Below, in pieces: positions 16,673-26,900 of a stretch of DNA of 64,000 nucleotides. A program made the translations under genes and the position numbers. Numbering within the stretch: position 1 is the first letter of the stretch; each line of letters opens with the position of its first letter. The stretch is taken from positions 1 through 64,000 of the forward strand of contig NZ_PJJM01000092.1 in assembly GCF_002929805.1 (NCBI RefSeq). The letters run 5' to 3'. The stretch comes from Cryobacterium sp. Y50 (GTDB taxonomy: Bacteria > Actinomycetota > Actinomycetes > Actinomycetales > Microbacteriaceae). The notes beneath the pieces were generated by a model that made no database searches, was not told the origin of the DNA, and saw only the letters and a program-made list of their open reading frames with translations.

Positions 16673-17542
16673 ATGGCAGTCGCGCGGCAATTTCGGGGTC
16701 CGATCGACCTTCACGCACACTCGAGCGTGTCCGACGGTACCGAAACTCCGGCGGAGCTCGTGCACGCCGCGGCCGTGGCAGGGCTCGGCACGATCGCTCT
16801 CACCGACCATGATTCGTCGGCTGGCTGGGCTGAGGGTTCCGCGGCCGCACGCATCGAGCACCTGACACTTATTCCGGGAATGGAATTTAGCACCCGGGTG
16901 CGGTATTCCAGCGTGCACCTTTTGGCATATCTTTTTGACCCGGACGATTCTGCGCTGCTGGCCGAGATGACCCGCGTTCGTGCAGCCCGGCTCAGCCGGG
17001 CCGAGGAGATGGTCGCCCGCATCGGAGTGGATTACGACCTGAGCTGGGACGACGTGCTCGCCCAGACCACTCCTGAAGCCACGGTCGGGCGGCCGCATAT
17101 CGCCGATGCTCTCGTGGCTCGCGGGCACGCCCTCAATCGCAGCGCGGCCTTCGCCGACATTCTGCACTGGAAGGCCGGTTATTTTCAACCGCACTACGCC
17201 CCCGAGCCCCTGCGAGCGATCGAACTCGTGCGCGCAGCCGGGGGAGTGCCGGTCATCGCCCACCCCGCCACCCGCGGCATCGGCGACGTCGTCGCTGAAT
17301 CCAGCTTGAAGACGATGGTCGACGCCGGACTGTTCGGGCTTGAACTCGAGCATCGCGAGAACAATCCGGAGCCCACCAAACGGCTGCACGAGCTCGCCGC
17401 CAAATTCGGGCTGTACGTCACGGGTTCAAGCGATTATCACGGCACCGGCAAGCCCAACCTGCTCGGCGAGAACACCACAGCCCCCGACGTTCTCGACCGC
17501 ATCATCGCCGAGGGCCGCGGCTCGGCTCCGGTTTACGGCTGA
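16673..17542 (+). CDS. PHP-domain phosphoesterase, nucleoside 3',5'-bisphosphate phosphatase/RNase AM-like
   Basis: A 289-residue PHP protein. Metal-binding motifs are DLHAHSSVSDGTETP (about 11-25), LTDHDSSAGW (about 44), an E in PGMEFSTR, and later HPAT and SSDYHGTGKPN. This layout fits the family that dephosphorylates nucleoside 3',5'-bisphosphates and trims RNA 5' ends. A leaderless start is supported by TAGCAT 6 nt upstream. It is divergent from the EEP gene. Confidence 0.82.
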   Translation: MAVARQFRGPIDLHAHSSVSDGTETPAELVHAAAVAGLGTIALTDHDSSAGWAEGSAAARIEHLTLIPGMEFSTRVRYSSVHLLAYLFDPDDSALLAEMTRVRAARLSRAEEMVARIGVDYDLSWDDVLAQTTPEATVGRPHIADALVARGHALNRSAAFADILHWKAGYFQPHYAPEPLRAIELVRAAGGVPVIAHPATRGIGDVVAESSLKTMVDAGLFGLELEHRENNPEPTKRLHELAAKFGLYVTGSSDYHGTGKPNLLGENTTAPDVLDRIIAEGRGSAPVYG

Positions 17543-17571
17543 TTGCTTGTTCGAGTGGCGCTGCGCAGCGA

Positions 17572-19134
17572 CTAGATTGTGCTGCCGGTCTGCGGCGAGC
17601 GACGACGGGTGCGACTGCGACGCAGCGGGGCGTTATTGCCGTCGTGGTGCTCGGCTCCACCGCCATCGTGTGTTCCGGCGGCCGGAGTCGCCGCCGGGGC
17701 ATCCGGGTTCGTGCTGGAGCCGACGCGGGTGCGTGACCGGGCGGGGCGACTGGCGTCGGCGGCGGCCGGGCTCGTCGCTGGCCGGTCGGAACCGGTGCGC
17801 GCAGAGTCGCCACGGCCGGAGCTACGACCGCTCTCGGAGCGACCGGAGCGTGCCGCGCCGGATCGGCTGCCCACTCCGGCAGAACGAGATGCGCCGGTAC
17901 GTCCGGCCCCGCCGGTGCGAGCGTCACCCACGGTGACCTCCTTCACCGGGGTGGCGCGCAGGCGGCCCTTGGAACCGGCTGGAATGTTCAGGTCGGTGTA
18001 AAGATGCGGTGACGAGGAGTACGTCTCCATCGGTTCCGGCTGGCCAAAGTCCAAGGCCTTATTGATGAGCGACCACTTGTGCAGGTCGTCCCAGTCGACG
18101 AAGGTGACGGCGATTCCGGTCTTGCCGGCACGACCCGTGCGGCCGACGCGGTGCAGGTAGGCCTTCTCGTCTTCGGGAATGGTGTGGTTGATCACGTGGG
18201 TGACGTCTTCCACGTCGATGCCGCGCGCGGCGACATCCGTCGCGATGAGGATGTCTTTCTTGCCGCTCTTGAAGCTGGCCATGGCGCGTTCGCGCTGTTC
18301 CTGGTTCAGGTCGCCGTGCACTGCGGTGGCGTTGAAGCCACGGTCGCCGAGTTCCTCGACGAGCTTCGCGGCGGCACGCTTGGTGCGGGTGAAGATGATG
18401 GTCTTGCCGCGGCCCTCGGCCATGAGGATGCGGCCGATGACCTCGTCCTTGTCCATGTTGTGGGCACGGTAGACCAGGTGCTCGATGTTGGCCTGCATGA
18501 GGCCCTCGTCGGGATCGGTCGCGCGAATGTGAATCGGGCGGTTCATGAAACGACGGGCCAGGGCCACGATCGGTCCGGGCATCGTTGCCGAGAACAGCAT
18601 GGTGTGGCGGGTCGCCGGAGTCTGCGCGAAGAGCTTCTCAATGTCGGAGAGAAAACCGAGGTCGAGCATCTTGTCGGCCTCATCGAGCACCATTTCGCGC
18701 ACGTTGGCGAGGGTGAGCAAACGCTGGCCGGCGAGGTCGAGCAGACGGCCAGGGGTGCCGACGACGATCTGAGCGCCAGCCTTGAGCTGTTCGATCTGAT
18801 CTTCATAGGCCTTGCCGCCGTAGATGGAGACAATCTTGGTATTACGGTTCGCCGCGGCAAGTTCGAGGTCTTCGGAGACCTGCACGCACAGTTCGCGGGT
18901 CGGCACGACGATGAGGGCCTGCACACCGGGCTCCGGGTCGATTCCGAGGCGCTGAATTACCGGAAGTCCAAAGCCGAAGGTCTTTCCGGTGCCGGTCTTG
19001 GCCTGACCGATGATGTCCTGGCCGGCGAGGGCGAGGGGGATGGTCTGGGTCTGAATCGGGAACGGTTCGAGGATGCCCGTGGCGGCGAGGGAGTCGACCA
19101 TGTCCTGGTCAATATTAAGTTCAGAGAAAGTCAC
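17572..19134 (-). CDS. DEAD-box ATP-dependent RNA helicase
   Basis: A 520-residue helicase with the full motif set: Q motif (GILEPFPIQTQTIPLAL), AKTGTGKT, PTRELCVQV, LDEADKMLD, SATMP, and the C-domain motifs DVAARGIDVEDV and HRVGRTGRAGK. The C-terminal third (about 385-520) is a low-complexity Arg/Ser/Gly/Ala tail, typical of RNA-binding extensions in CsdA/RhlE-like enzymes that work in ribosome assembly or mRNA turnover in the cold. GTG start at 19134. Confidence 0.92.
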   Translation of the reverse strand: MTFSELNIDQDMVDSLAATGILEPFPIQTQTIPLALAGQDIIGQAKTGTGKTFGFGLPVIQRLGIDPEPGVQALIVVPTRELCVQVSEDLELAAANRNTKIVSIYGGKAYEDQIEQLKAGAQIVVGTPGRLLDLAGQRLLTLANVREMVLDEADKMLDLGFLSDIEKLFAQTPATRHTMLFSATMPGPIVALARRFMNRPIHIRATDPDEGLMQANIEHLVYRAHNMDKDEVIGRILMAEGRGKTIIFTRTKRAAAKLVEELGDRGFNATAVHGDLNQEQRERAMASFKSGKKDILIATDVAARGIDVEDVTHVINHTIPEDEKAYLHRVGRTGRAGKTGIAVTFVDWDDLHKWSLINKALDFGQPEPMETYSSSPHLYTDLNIPAGSKGRLRATPVKEVTVGDARTGGAGRTGASRSAGVGSRSGAARSGRSESGRSSGRGDSARTGSDRPATSPAAADASRPARSRTRVGSSTNPDAPAATPAAGTHDGGGAEHHDGNNAPLRRSRTRRRSPQTGSTI

Positions 19135-19267
19135 GAATGTATGCCTGTCATTAACTGGAAGCGAAGTGCGCCCGTTTTTGCGTCTCGGGCAGCGGCCGCC
19201 GATCCTTGTCGGCGACGTAATTCCACCTTACTGCCCCGTCTGGACAGCGGCCACAGGCGCGCTGTTC

Positions 19268-19273
19268 TAAACT
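19268..19273 (+). promoter_or_regulatory. -10 element TAAACT, leaderless promoter of the ferritin-like gene
   Basis: TAAACT, six bases, then the GTG at 19280; no Shine-Dalgarno site is present. Confidence 0.5.
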
Positions 19274-19279
19274 AGGCCC

Positions 19280-19999
19280 GTGGTCACGTGGTTCGGTCGG
19301 CGCCCGCAGCGCAATGAAGCTCCGAGGCTTTCGGCCCGCGGGGCGCCCCAGCCAGCCGAAAAAGTAGACATCAGTTCGCTCGCACCGGGCGTGCAACATT
19401 TTCTCGGCCAGGCCGCTTACAGTGAGCTCGGCGAATTCGATAGCCTGGCCCGCGCGGTGGCGACCGCACCGAACCTCGCAGTGAAAGAAGGCCTCAGCGC
19501 CGCTGCTGGTCGGGCGCTGAGCAAGCACCACGGACTGATCACCGAGATTCGTCGACGCGGCCACGAACCAGCCGTCGAGATGGCCCCGTTCGTCCTGAGC
19601 CTCGATGCGTTCCGCGCGAAAACGGCCGGTACTGACTGGCATGAATTACTGCTGAGCTGCTACCTGGTTGGTGGCTTGCTCGACGACTTCTTCATTCGGC
19701 TGTCCGACGGCCTGCCGCGTGATATCGGGCCTCGCGTCGCGCAATTGCTGGGCGAGGATTCCGGTACCGACGTGCTCATTCACGAGCTACAGACCGCGAT
19801 CGAAAACGACCAGGCGCTCGGCTCACGGCTGGCGATGTGGGGCCGTCGGCTCGTCGGTGACACCCTGCTCGTGGCCAGGTCGGCCACTGATCTGGCGAAC
19901 GCTCCCGCAGACAGCAATGAGGCACGCATCGAACCGGTCTTCACCGAACTCATCGCGGCGCACACCCGCCGCATGGACGGCCTCGGCCTCACTGCATAA
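19280..19999 (+). CDS. Ferritin-like fold protein (MiaE-like superfamily), actinobacterial
   Basis: A 239-residue mostly helical protein; the segments YSELGEFDSLARAV, SKHHGLITEI and DDFFIRLSD resemble the actinobacterial ferritin-like proteins related to MiaE tRNA hydroxylase. Candidate metal ligands are the Glu residues in SELGEF, the HH in SKHHGL and later acidic residues, but I cannot confirm a complete diiron site. It sits between the DEAD-box helicase and a small membrane protein. The GTG start is set by TAAACT at the leaderless distance. Confidence 0.7.
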   Translation: MVTWFGRRPQRNEAPRLSARGAPQPAEKVDISSLAPGVQHFLGQAAYSELGEFDSLARAVATAPNLAVKEGLSAAAGRALSKHHGLITEIRRRGHEPAVEMAPFVLSLDAFRAKTAGTDWHELLLSCYLVGGLLDDFFIRLSDGLPRDIGPRVAQLLGEDSGTDVLIHELQTAIENDQALGSRLAMWGRRLVGDTLLVARSATDLANAPADSNEARIEPVFTELIAAHTRRMDGLGLTA

Positions 20000-20009
20000 A
20001 AATGTGAGA

Positions 20010-20309
20010 CTAGGCCGTTCCGGTTTTGGCGAGGGCTTGCAGCAGCCGCTGATCGGCGTGAATGCGTCGCCGGCTGATCAGAAGATTCAGCACAACGGAT
20101 GCAGTACAGGCGGCCCCGAGGGACACCCACCAGATCCATCCGCCGGCCCAATTCCAGCCGAGCCAGGTCAGTGCGACCCAGACAAAGGATGCCGCGGCCG
20201 TTCCGATCGCCGGGACCAGCACCGAGCCCTGGGTGGAGCGTCCGGGTAAGAAGTACCGTGCGCCGAGGCCTATGAGCGTGCCGAACAGCGCGACGAACAA
20301 CAACTCCAT
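20010..20309 (-). CDS. Small membrane protein of unknown function (99 aa)
   Basis: Three hydrophobic segments (about 1-18, 29-50 and 55-76) and a basic C-terminal tail (SRRRIHADQRLLQ) facing the cytoplasm. No family assigned. It starts 6 bp after the DUF3107 gene on the same strand, so the two are co-transcribed. Confidence 0.7.
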   Translation of the reverse strand: MELLFVALFGTLIGLGARYFLPGRSTQGSVLVPAIGTAAASFVWVALTWLGWNWAGGWIWWVSLGAACTASVVLNLLISRRRIHADQRLLQALAKTGTA

Positions 20310-20315
20310 GGCGTT

Positions 20316-20540
20316 TTAGGCGACGAAGCCGACGCGGCGCGACTCTTCGCTGCCGAGTTCCACGTAGGCGAGCCCAACGGTCGGAACGATGTAGACGCGA
20401 CCCTTGCTGTCGCTGAGCTTCAGATAGCCGGTCTGACCGGAGAGGGCCGCCGCAACGGTCTCCTCAATCTCGGTCGCTGGCTGCGAAGTCTCAAAACCGA
20501 TCTCCCGGGGAGAGTTGAAAATACCAATGCGAATATCCAC
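20316..20540 (-). CDS. DUF3107 family protein (74 aa)
   Basis: A 74-residue protein that begins MDIRIGIFNSPREI and ends with VGLAYVELG plus RRVGFVA, the pattern of DUF3107, an actinobacterial family of unknown function usually found near the adnAB/uvrD2 block, as here. The GTG start at 20540 follows GAAAGG. Divergent from adnA. Confidence 0.85.
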   Translation of the reverse strand: MDIRIGIFNSPREIGFETSQPATEIEETVAAALSGQTGYLKLSDSKGRVYIVPTVGLAYVELGSEESRRVGFVA

Positions 20541-20623
20541 CGAACTGCCTTTCGTAGCCTTGCGCCCAGATTACGACAGAACGCGCCCCCGCCCTGACCG
20601 ATTTCACTGTCGGCGCAACCCGT

Positions 20624-20629
20624 TACCGT
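20624..20629 (+). promoter_or_regulatory. -10 element TACCGT, leaderless promoter of adnA-adnB
   Basis: TACCGT, six bases, then the GTG at 20636. No Shine-Dalgarno sequence precedes the GTG. Confidence 0.5.
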
Positions 20630-20635
20630 TGAAAT

Positions 20636-23600
20636 GTGACCAACCACGACCTCGACGCCGACCAGCAGGCCGTTCTCGACCTCCCCGAAGCGGAGAGCGC
20701 CGCCGTTATTGGTGCGCCCGGCTCCGGCAAGACCACCACACTCGTCGAACTCGTCGCCGACCGAGTGTTGAACCGGGGGTATTCACCGAGCGAGGTGCTG
20801 GTCTTGGTTCCGACGCGCGCCGGTGCCACCGTGCTACGCGACCGGATCGCGCTGCGCCTGGCCGTGCCGACCAACGGACCGCTAGCTCGCAGCGCCAACT
20901 CCGTGGCCTTTCAAATCGTGCGCTCCGCGGTCGCCCAGGCCGGTGGGCCGACTCCGACCCTGCTCACCGGCGGCGAGCAGGACCAGATCATCGCCGAACT
21001 GCTACAGGGCCATCTAGACGACGAGACGGCCGGAGCGCCGAGCGGCCCGGTTTGGCCGACCACTCTTGGCGCGGATGTGCGCAGTCTCCGCGGTTTTCGT
21101 ACCGAACTGCGCGATCTGATGATGCGCGCCGTGGAATATGGCGTCACCCCGGGCCAGTTGGAGCGTCTCGGCCTGGGCCGGCCGGAGTGGGTGGCTGCTG
21201 CCGAGTTTATTCGCGGCTACGAAGAGGCCAAGGACCAAGCCCGCCCAGAGCAGTACGACTCTACCGAGCTCGCCCGCTATGCAGCGGCGATCGTGGCCAG
21301 AGCCGAGGCCGGCCCGGCCGGGGCTGCGACGCTCGGCACCCTGGCCGGACTGCGTCTGATCGTGCTCGACGATGCCCAGGAAGTCACCCAGGCCACGCTC
21401 ACCCTGCTGGCGCAGTTCCAGGCGCGCGGAGTCGCGATCATCGCCGTTGGCGACCCCGACATCAGCACCGGTTCATTCCACGGTGCGCATCCCGATGCCC
21501 TCGGCCGCCTCGGTCAGTACCTCGGCATCGGCGCGGTCGGTACGCCGGTGCGGACCTCCGCCGGCACCGCGGCGGCTTTGCCTTTCGGCGGGATAGCGCC
21601 GCCGATCGTGCTCGGCACCGTTTACCGCCATGGCGCGGGCATCCGTCAGGTGATTCAGCAGATCACCAGCCGCATCGGCGCGGCCGCGGCCGGCACCCAG
21701 CGCGCGGCGGGCAGCGTGCTGGCTGCGCCCGACGTGGTGAGCGAGATTGCTGTCGAAGGCTCCGATGATCCTGCGCTCTCGGCCCCGAGCGCAGTGACCA
21801 CGCCGGACGTCGTCCCCGAACCATCCGTGCACACCGTCATCGCGACCAGCCCGGCCGACCAGCTCGCGGTGATCGCCCGGCTGCTGCGCGAGCGGCACGT
21901 GATCGACGACATTCCGTGGTCGCGCATGGCCGTGATTGTGCGCACCGGTTCGCTCGTTCCGTCGATATCCAAGGGGCTCGCCGCTCTCGAGGTGCCGACG
22001 CAGGTGTCGACTGCCAGCACGGCGCTGCGCGACGAGTACGCCGTGAAGGCATTTATTCTCGCCCTCGAGGTCGCCCTCGGCCGTAAACAGCTCGACTCCG
22101 AGGCCGCGATCGAGCTGCTGCGCGGCCCGCTCGGCGGCCTCGACCCGATCACCCTGCGTCGGCTGCGCGCCGCACTGCGTCAACAGGAGTTGGGGCAACA
22201 CGAGCTAGGCGAACACGAGCTAGGCGACGACATCCCCTCCCCGCGCAGCGCCGATGAACTGCTCGTCGTCGCCCTGCACGACCCCGAGCTGCTCGCTACC
22301 ATCGACAACCGCACCGCCCGCCGCGCAGCCGGTTGCGGAGCGAGCCTGCGCCAGGCCGCCATCGAGTATGCGGCCGGCGCGACCATCGAAGAACTTCTTT
22401 GGGGCCTGTGGCAGCGCAGTGGCCTCGACCGCGAATGGAAGGAACAGTCCACCAGCACCGGAATCGTCGCCGACGAGGCCAACCACAACCTCGATGCCGT
22501 CGTCGCCCTGTTCTCGGCCGCTCAGCGTTACGTCGAACGTACCCCCGCGGCCCCACCGGTTTTGTTCCTCGAACACCTCGTCGACACTGACGTGCCCGAA
22601 GATACCCTAGCGCCGCGCGCCCTGGGCGCGGCGGTCACCGTGTCCACGCCGAGCGGTATCATCGGGCGCGATTTTGATATCGTCGTTCTCGCCGGTGTGC
22701 AGGCCAACGTCTGGCCCGATCTGCGTGTTCGCGGTTCGTTGCTCGGCGCCGGCGACCTCGCCCTCATCGCCTCGGGGCAAGATGTCCCCGATACCGACGC
22801 CCGAACGGCGGTGCTCCATGACGAGCTACGCATGTTCGCTCAGGCGGCCAGCCGGGCCACGACTGAACTGCTCGTGACCGCCGTCAATAACGAAGAGAAC
22901 GAACCATCGGTGTTCTTTCGCCTGTTGCCGCAGCCTGCCCCGGCTCTCGGAGCCGACGACCCCGCTCACTACCCCGTGTCGCTTCGCGGTCTGACCGCAC
23001 GACTGCGTCGCGACCTGACCCGTGCCATCCACTCGCCGGGTCGGTTCGACTCTGCCACCCGGGCAGCGGATGCCGCCGCGACGCTGGCCCGGCTCGCCGA
23101 CGAAAATGTTCCCGGTGCCTCGCCCGACGAGTGGTACGGTCTGGCCGATCCGAGCACCGTGCGTCCGCTCAACGACCCGGAGGCCGGTGACCAACCGGTA
23201 CGGGTATCGCCGTCGCGCATGGCAGCCTTTGAAACCTGCCCGCTGCACTGGCTGATCGGTCAGGTCGGTGGCGGCAACTCCAACTCCGCCGCTAACCTCG
23301 GCACGATCATCCACAAGGTCATGGAAGACGCCACCGATCGGCGCCCAGAAGCCCTGTGGCAGGGGATGGAGGCCCGTTGGAACGAGCTTGACTTCGATGC
23401 TGATTGGCAATCCCGGGTGCAGAAGGTTGCAGCGCGGAAGCTAACCGATCGACTGGCCTCCTACCTGCTGGATTTCGAGCACGGCGGCGGCGAGCTGCTG
23501 AGCGCCGAGGGCACCTTTCAGCTCGAGGTGAGCGGTGCCGTGCTGTCGGGCACCATCGACCGGGTCGAGCGCCAGGCTGATGGTCGGGCCGTGATCGTCG

Positions 23601-23956
23601 ACCTCAAAACTGGCAAGGGCGATGCGACGAGCGACAGTGGAGTCGCGGAGCATCCGCAGCTTGGCGCCTACCAGCTGGCCTTTCAGGAAGGCGCCATCGA
23701 CGGTGTGTCCTCGGATATGGCTCTGGCCGGTGCCCGCTTGGTCATCGTCTCCTCGGGCACTGTCAAGCAGAACTATCGCAATCCCACCCAGCCCGCGTTC
23801 ACGCCGGAGCAGCTTGAGGCTTTTCGCATCCGGGTGGGTGATGACGCTGCCGGAATGGGCGGTGCCACCTTCATCGCCGAGATCACTTCGCACTGTCTCG
23901 ACCCCAGGTCTCACGGGTCCTGCCGCATCCACGTCATCAAGCAGGTCAGCTCATGA
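20636..23956 (+). CDS. adnA: ATP-dependent helicase-nuclease subunit AdnA-like (UvrD/Rep family)
   Basis: A 1106-residue SF1A helicase with a C-terminal RecB-type nuclease. Walker A is GAPGSGKTTTLVEL (about 25); motif II appears as VLDDAQEV, giving D-D-A-Q rather than D-E-x-x, a weakened Walker B. The nuclease region (about 860-1060) shows GTIIHKVMED (His), GTIDRVERQ (Asp), VIVDLKTGK (D-x-K) and QLGAYQLAF. Single Cys in FETCPLHW and two near the C-terminus (HCLDPRSHGSC) hint at an incomplete Fe-S site. With AdnB it should form the heterodimeric end-resection motor of actinobacteria that replaces RecBCD. An ATGA overlap couples it to adnB. Confidence 0.9.
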   Translation: MTNHDLDADQQAVLDLPEAESAAVIGAPGSGKTTTLVELVADRVLNRGYSPSEVLVLVPTRAGATVLRDRIALRLAVPTNGPLARSANSVAFQIVRSAVAQAGGPTPTLLTGGEQDQIIAELLQGHLDDETAGAPSGPVWPTTLGADVRSLRGFRTELRDLMMRAVEYGVTPGQLERLGLGRPEWVAAAEFIRGYEEAKDQARPEQYDSTELARYAAAIVARAEAGPAGAATLGTLAGLRLIVLDDAQEVTQATLTLLAQFQARGVAIIAVGDPDISTGSFHGAHPDALGRLGQYLGIGAVGTPVRTSAGTAAALPFGGIAPPIVLGTVYRHGAGIRQVIQQITSRIGAAAAGTQRAAGSVLAAPDVVSEIAVEGSDDPALSAPSAVTTPDVVPEPSVHTVIATSPADQLAVIARLLRERHVIDDIPWSRMAVIVRTGSLVPSISKGLAALEVPTQVSTASTALRDEYAVKAFILALEVALGRKQLDSEAAIELLRGPLGGLDPITLRRLRAALRQQELGQHELGEHELGDDIPSPRSADELLVVALHDPELLATIDNRTARRAAGCGASLRQAAIEYAAGATIEELLWGLWQRSGLDREWKEQSTSTGIVADEANHNLDAVVALFSAAQRYVERTPAAPPVLFLEHLVDTDVPEDTLAPRALGAAVTVSTPSGIIGRDFDIVVLAGVQANVWPDLRVRGSLLGAGDLALIASGQDVPDTDARTAVLHDELRMFAQAASRATTELLVTAVNNEENEPSVFFRLLPQPAPALGADDPAHYPVSLRGLTARLRRDLTRAIHSPGRFDSATRAADAAATLARLADENVPGASPDEWYGLADPSTVRPLNDPEAGDQPVRVSPSRMAAFETCPLHWLIGQVGGGNSNSAANLGTIIHKVMEDATDRRPEALWQGMEARWNELDFDADWQSRVQKVAARKLTDRLASYLLDFEHGGGELLSAEGTFQLEVSGAVLSGTIDRVERQADGRAVIVDLKTGKGDATSDSGVAEHPQLGAYQLAFQEGAIDGVSSDMALAGARLVIVSSGTVKQNYRNPTQPAFTPEQLEAFRIRVGDDAAGMGGATFIAEITSHCLDPRSHGSCRIHVIKQVSS

Positions 23957-26900
23957 GTCTTCTTTCCACGACCACTACGGTTTCCGCGCTCGATATCGCG
24001 GCGGCGCTCAACATGTTCGCGCCGACTATTGAGCAGCAGGCGGTCATCGAAGCGCCGCTCACGCCGACCCTCGTCGTCGCCGGAGCCGGCAGCGGTAAGA
24101 CCGAGACCATGGCCAACCGGGTGCTTTGGCTGCTCGCCAATGGCCACGCCCGACCCGACCAGATTCTCGGACTCACTTTCACCCGCAAAGCCGCCGGCGA
24201 GCTCAGTGAGCGCATCAACAAGCGCATCAGCGACCTCGAAACAGCCGGCCTCATGCCGATCACCGTCGACGCCGACTCCGACTCCGACTCCGACCATGGC
24301 ACGGCTGCGGAGTCTTCCGACCTGTTCAACACCCCGAGCGTGTCCACCTACAACTCCTTCGCCAGCCGCCTGTTCACCGACAACGCCCTGTTGCTCGGCC
24401 GCGAACCCGAGTCGGTGTTGCTGAGCGAAACCAGCGCCTGGCTCCTGGCCCGTCGCGTCGTCATCGACTACGGCGACGGGCGGCTCGTGCCCTTCGGCAA
24501 GAGCCTCGACCTCGTCACCGATGCCGTGCTGCAGCTCAGCCGTGCCCTGGCCGAGAATCCGCCAGCCGTTCACCTCGGTCAGCCCGGGGCTCCCCACGAC
24601 CTCACCGGTCTGGCCGACAGTTTCGGCTACCTGCCCGATTTGCCCTACGGCAATCCGCGCAAGAAGACACCGTACGCCTCGGTCACTGATTCCCTGGCCG
24701 CGGTCGTCCCGCTCCCCGTTCTGGCCGAGCTCGCCGCCCGCTACAGCCGTGAGAAGCGTCGCCTCGGACTGATCGAGTTCTCCGATCAGGTCGCCCTGGC
24801 ACTGCAGGTCTGCCAAAAGGTCGACACCGTCGTCGACCGATACCGGGACCAATACCGCGTGGTGCTCCTCGACGAGTACCAGGACACCTCGGTCTTGCAA
24901 ACCGAGCTGCTACATACCCTGTTTCGCGACCACCCGGTGATGGCCGTCGGTGATCCCCACCAATCCATTTACGGATGGCGCGGTGCCAGTAGCGCAAACC
25001 TGCTCGGCTTCGGCCGAGATTTCAACACCAGCGACTTCAGCCCAGCGATTACGGCCCCGACCATGTCGCTGTCTTTCACGTGGCGCAATCCTGCCCTTGT
25101 GCTCGATGCTGCCAACACTCTCGTCGCCCCGCTGAGCGCCGCGCTCCGCGCCAAACCAGGCGGAATCCAGGTCGAAACTCTCAAGGTGCCCACCGGCACC
25201 CGGCTCGGCGCGGTCGACGCGCTCATGGCTGAAACCATCGCCGAAGAGGCCGGAGCCATCGCCGACTGGTTCGCCACCCGACTGGTCGGCGAGCACAGCG
25301 GCGCGATGCTGTTTCGGGCCCGTAGTGAGATGGAATACTTCGCCGAGGTGCTGCGGGTGCACGGCGTTCGTGCCCACGTGCTCGGACTCGGTGGTTTGCT
25401 CTCCACCCCCGAGGTCGCCGATGTCGTGAGTGTGTTGCGCGTGGTGCACGACCCCGCCGCCGGCAGCGAACTGGTGCGGCTGCTCAGCGGTGCCCGCTAC
25501 CGCGTTGGCGCGCGCGACCTGCAAGCGCTCGCCGACGTGGCGCGCTGGCTGGCCGGGCACGACTGGGCGCAGAAAGCCATCTCGGCCGATTTGCGCGGCA
25601 AGCTGCGCGCATCCGTTGCCGGCGATGAGGGCAGCTCGCTCGTCGATGCGCTTGATTTTCTCGGCTCAGCGCCCGACTCGCACGGCCAGCTTGCCGGGTT
25701 CAGCGAACTCGGCCGGGCCCGGGTACAGTCGGCCGGTCGTCAGCTGGCCTGGCTGCGCTCCCGGGCCGGCCTGCCGTTGCTCGACCTTGTGCGCTTGATC
25801 GAGCAGGAATTTCGGCTCGACGTCGAACTGATCGCGAACGAGGCCAACGACCTCGGCCTGGCTAACCTGTATTCCTTCCACGACACCGTCTCGGCCTTTC
25901 TCGACAGTGACGAGCAGGGCACCTTGGCGAGCTTTCTGCGCTGGCTCAAGCGGGCTGAACTGCAAGATGATCTCGGCCCTCGCGCTGAAATGTCGGAGCA
26001 AGGCACCGTGCAGCTGCTGACCGTTCACGGAGCCAAGGGTCTCGAATGGGATTTCGTCGCCATTCCTAACCTGACCGAGAAGAGCCTGCCAGCCGCCTCT
26101 CGCGATACGAGCGGATGGCTGCGCTTCGGCGAGCTGCCCTATGCGTTCCGAGGCGACCGGTCCGAGCTGCCCGATCTCGATATCGCCGGCCACGTCACCC
26201 AGTTCGACTTCGATCTGGCGTTTCAGGCCTACAAGGCCGAGCTGGCCGACCGGCACGACGACGAGGAACGCCGTCTCATCTACGTCGCGACCACCCGCGC
26301 CAAGCGCGAGCTGCTGCTGACCGGCTCATTCTGGGGTCCCGGAAGTACCGCCCGCAAGCCCAGCCGTTACCTCACCGAACTTGTCGAGGCCGGGCTGATC
26401 GCCGAAATCCCCGACGTGCCCGTCGAGTTCGAGAAGCCCGCCTGGGTCGATGATGGCACTGAACTGTGGCCGTTCGACCCACTCGGTGGCCGCCGGGCGC
26501 TGGTCGAGGCTGCTGCGGCAAGGGTGAGCGCGAGCGAAGCGGATACCCCCACGCGCTGGTCGCACGCCGTAACCCTGCTGCTTGAGGAACGCGCCCTGCG
26601 CCTCAAAGGCGGCGGGGTTGCGCCCGTGCCCACTCGCATCCCGGCCTCCCGGTTCAAGGACTACGTCGACGATCCGGCCGGTGTCGCGGCGGAGCTGCGC
26701 CGCCCGATGCCGCAGCGTCCGTACCGGGCCACTCGGCTCGGCACGTTGTTCCATTCCTGGGTCGAGCGTCGGGCGGGCGGAGCCACTGGCACCGACCGCG
26801 TCGATGCCGATCTGTTCGACCTCGATCTCGATCTGGCAGACGAGGGCCAGGGCACGGGAACGCTCGGGCAGCTCGACGTGCCGGAGCAGGAGCAGTTCGC

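Noticed and set aside
17559-17570. CGCTGCGCAGCG palindrome as a terminator
   Set aside because: It overlaps the end of the convergent helicase gene, is short and has no T-run.
24274-24294. Asp/Ser triplet-like repeat in adnB as a frameshift or pseudogene sign
   Set aside because: The repeat is in frame and lies in a variable loop; all helicase motifs before and after are intact.
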